Assembly (NCBI RefSeq): GCF_000247815.1
Contig: NC_021677.1
Location: 63,970,038 to 64,034,037, forward strand
Length of the DNA stretch: 64,000 bases
Direction of reading: 5' to 3'
Source: Ficedula albicollis
Taxonomy: Eukaryota; Chordata; Aves; Passeriformes; Muscicapidae
How positions within the stretch are numbered: position 1 is the first letter of the stretch; every line of letters starts with the position of its first letter. Under the pieces are notes generated by a model, which ran no database searches, was not told the DNA's origin, and worked only from the letters and a program-made list of their open reading frames with translations. Shown here piece by piece: positions 60,509 through 64,000 of this stretch. The translations under genes were made by a program, and so were the position numbers.

Positions 60509-61724
60509 GTGATAAGCAAACTCCCCACTCTCTCTCTGCTCCCTTTGGTGCCTTTCCAGGGCACCTGCTCCTCCTCCAGAGCACTCCCCACAGCCAGCTC
60601 TGCTCTCCAGGCCAGCCCAGGAGGAGCCCAGCAAAGCCCAGGCTGCAGCTCCTGCCTGGAGGCATGATGGATTTATCCAGAGAAATGCGTGTTCCTGCTT
60701 ATTGTAACGCTGGAAGAGGACAGGGAGAAATGCTCAATAAAGCAGACATGATAAAAAGGGTAAATCTGCTTGGGAAAAAAAAAGCTGTGCCTTATTTTCT
60801 CTCCCAAATAAATCAGCTGGGAACAGCTGAGTCAATAAAGCTCCTTTCTGCTGGTCAGGAGATACATTGCTGGTGTGTTAATTGGCCCTTTAATCACTCT
60901 CTGTGTGCTGGGCTGCTGCCTTTGGAACCCTGCTGGAAGCTCTGCCTGCCATCCCTTTATGTCTGGCTTTTGTGGGAAGAGCTCCTGAAAGGAGCCCAGA
61001 AATGTTGGATATCTGCAGAGGGGCTGAGCTCTGCTTCAGCCTCCAGCCCACCCTGGGCCGTGCCTCTGCCAGGTGTCTGCAATCCTCATTTGCTGCCCCT
61101 GCAATCCTCATTTTCTGGTACTTTCTGTCATTTTTGTAGCAGCAGGAAAAAAAAAAAAAAAGAAGGTTGGTGGCTCTGGTGTGGCACAAAATTCCCAACC
61201 CATTTTCAGCTCTGTGATGGAGCAGCACAAGGCTTGGCAGAGTTCTCTGCTAATTAAGATTAAGAGTGGAAGGGGTCCTTCCCAGGGACATTCATTCATT
61301 TTTAATGAGAATTTAGGAAGAGCTGGGGGAGAATGCAGACAAACCCCAGATTGTCAGAGGATCAGAAGCAAGGCAGTGCATTCCCAAGAGCTGATCATGT
61401 TTTAAATCTCCTTTCTCTGGAAAACGGGACCTGCTGGCTCAGGGTGTGCCGGTCGGACTCGGTGGGTGCAGCCCAGGAGGAGTTTTGGGAGTTTGTCCTG
61501 CGTTCTCTGGGGTTTCACAGCAGACTGGGGGGCTGGTTTGGGGCTGGGTGGGAAGAGAAGGAGAAGCTGAGGCAGCAGGAGGTTGGGAGATTCACCTCCC
61601 AGGAAAAGAAACAGGGAGAGCTGGGTGCCAGGGGAGAAGGGACATGGGCAGGAGGGGTTCAGCTCTCTGGGGGCAGCTCCTGGCTGCAGGTCCTGCTCTC
61701 AGCCCTCCCCTGAGGCTGAATGGG
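60509..61724. other. single-copy non-coding DNA
   Basis: About 60680-60900 is AT-rich with three AATAAA-like words. An A16 tract is at about 61146. GCAATCCTCATTT is duplicated at 61079-61112. A 263-codon frame running through the A tract is rejected as chance. Confidence 0.42.

Positions 61725-64000
<2,276 letters not shown>

Overview
The window looks like non-coding DNA from a bird, probably a songbird. Evidence: about 20 truncated 3' fragments of CR1 LINEs in both orientations, several avian-type retroviral LTRs with TATA-like and AATAAA signals, and dozens of GC-rich minisatellites set in AT-rich single-copy DNA. I find no protein-coding exon, tRNA or rRNA that I can defend. All long open frames come from homopolymers or from tandem repeats that lack stop codons. 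Whether the window is intronic or intergenic cannot be decided from the sequence.

The dominant feature is not biological. Fourteen homopolymer runs (64 to at least 2,045 bases) make up about 14.0 kb, or 22% of the window. Six poly-C runs lie at 645-19399 and eight poly-G runs at 20511-64000. The only switch of strand falls across an N gap at 19623-19866. Most runs sit inside a tandem array or a repeated LTR whose sequence is recognisable on both sides, so the runs stand in for sequence that was not assembled. A stray Illumina paired-end adapter end is embedded at 6598-6618 between two identical 37-base copies of local sequence. This confirms that uncleaned short-read material entered the consensus.

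Layout: 0-9 kb holds a 33-bp array broken by poly-C, a 35-bp array, CR1s, an 89-bp array, the adapter chimera, a 27-bp array broken by poly-C, and a pyrimidine tract. 9-20 kb holds CR1s, a 30-bp array, an LTR broken by poly-C, 20-, 18- and 19-bp arrays, poly-C and the N gap. 20-32 kb holds a 10-bp array around poly-G, a 73-bp array, AT-rich DNA, a second N gap, an LTR 3' end after poly-G, a further LTR-like element, and a 23-bp array broken by poly-G. 32-42 kb holds CR1s, an ERV-like fragment and a 1.76-kb 9-bp array, with no large runs. 42-54 kb holds ATGGG repeats around poly-G, a 383-bp tandem duplication, an inverted second copy of the 13-kb LTR (again broken by poly-G), a 59-bp array and a 1.1-kb 16-bp array. 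54-64 kb holds CR1s, a VNTR, a second copy of the 26-kb LTR split by poly-G, and a 30-bp array running into poly-G that leaves the window.

Several AT-rich single-copy blocks with homeodomain-like ATTA/TAAT words are candidate conserved non-coding elements, but only cross-species alignment can show that. I do not see an undescribed gene system here. The exciting-looking structures are mostly assembly artefacts, plus real and unusually dense minisatellites with higher-order structure.
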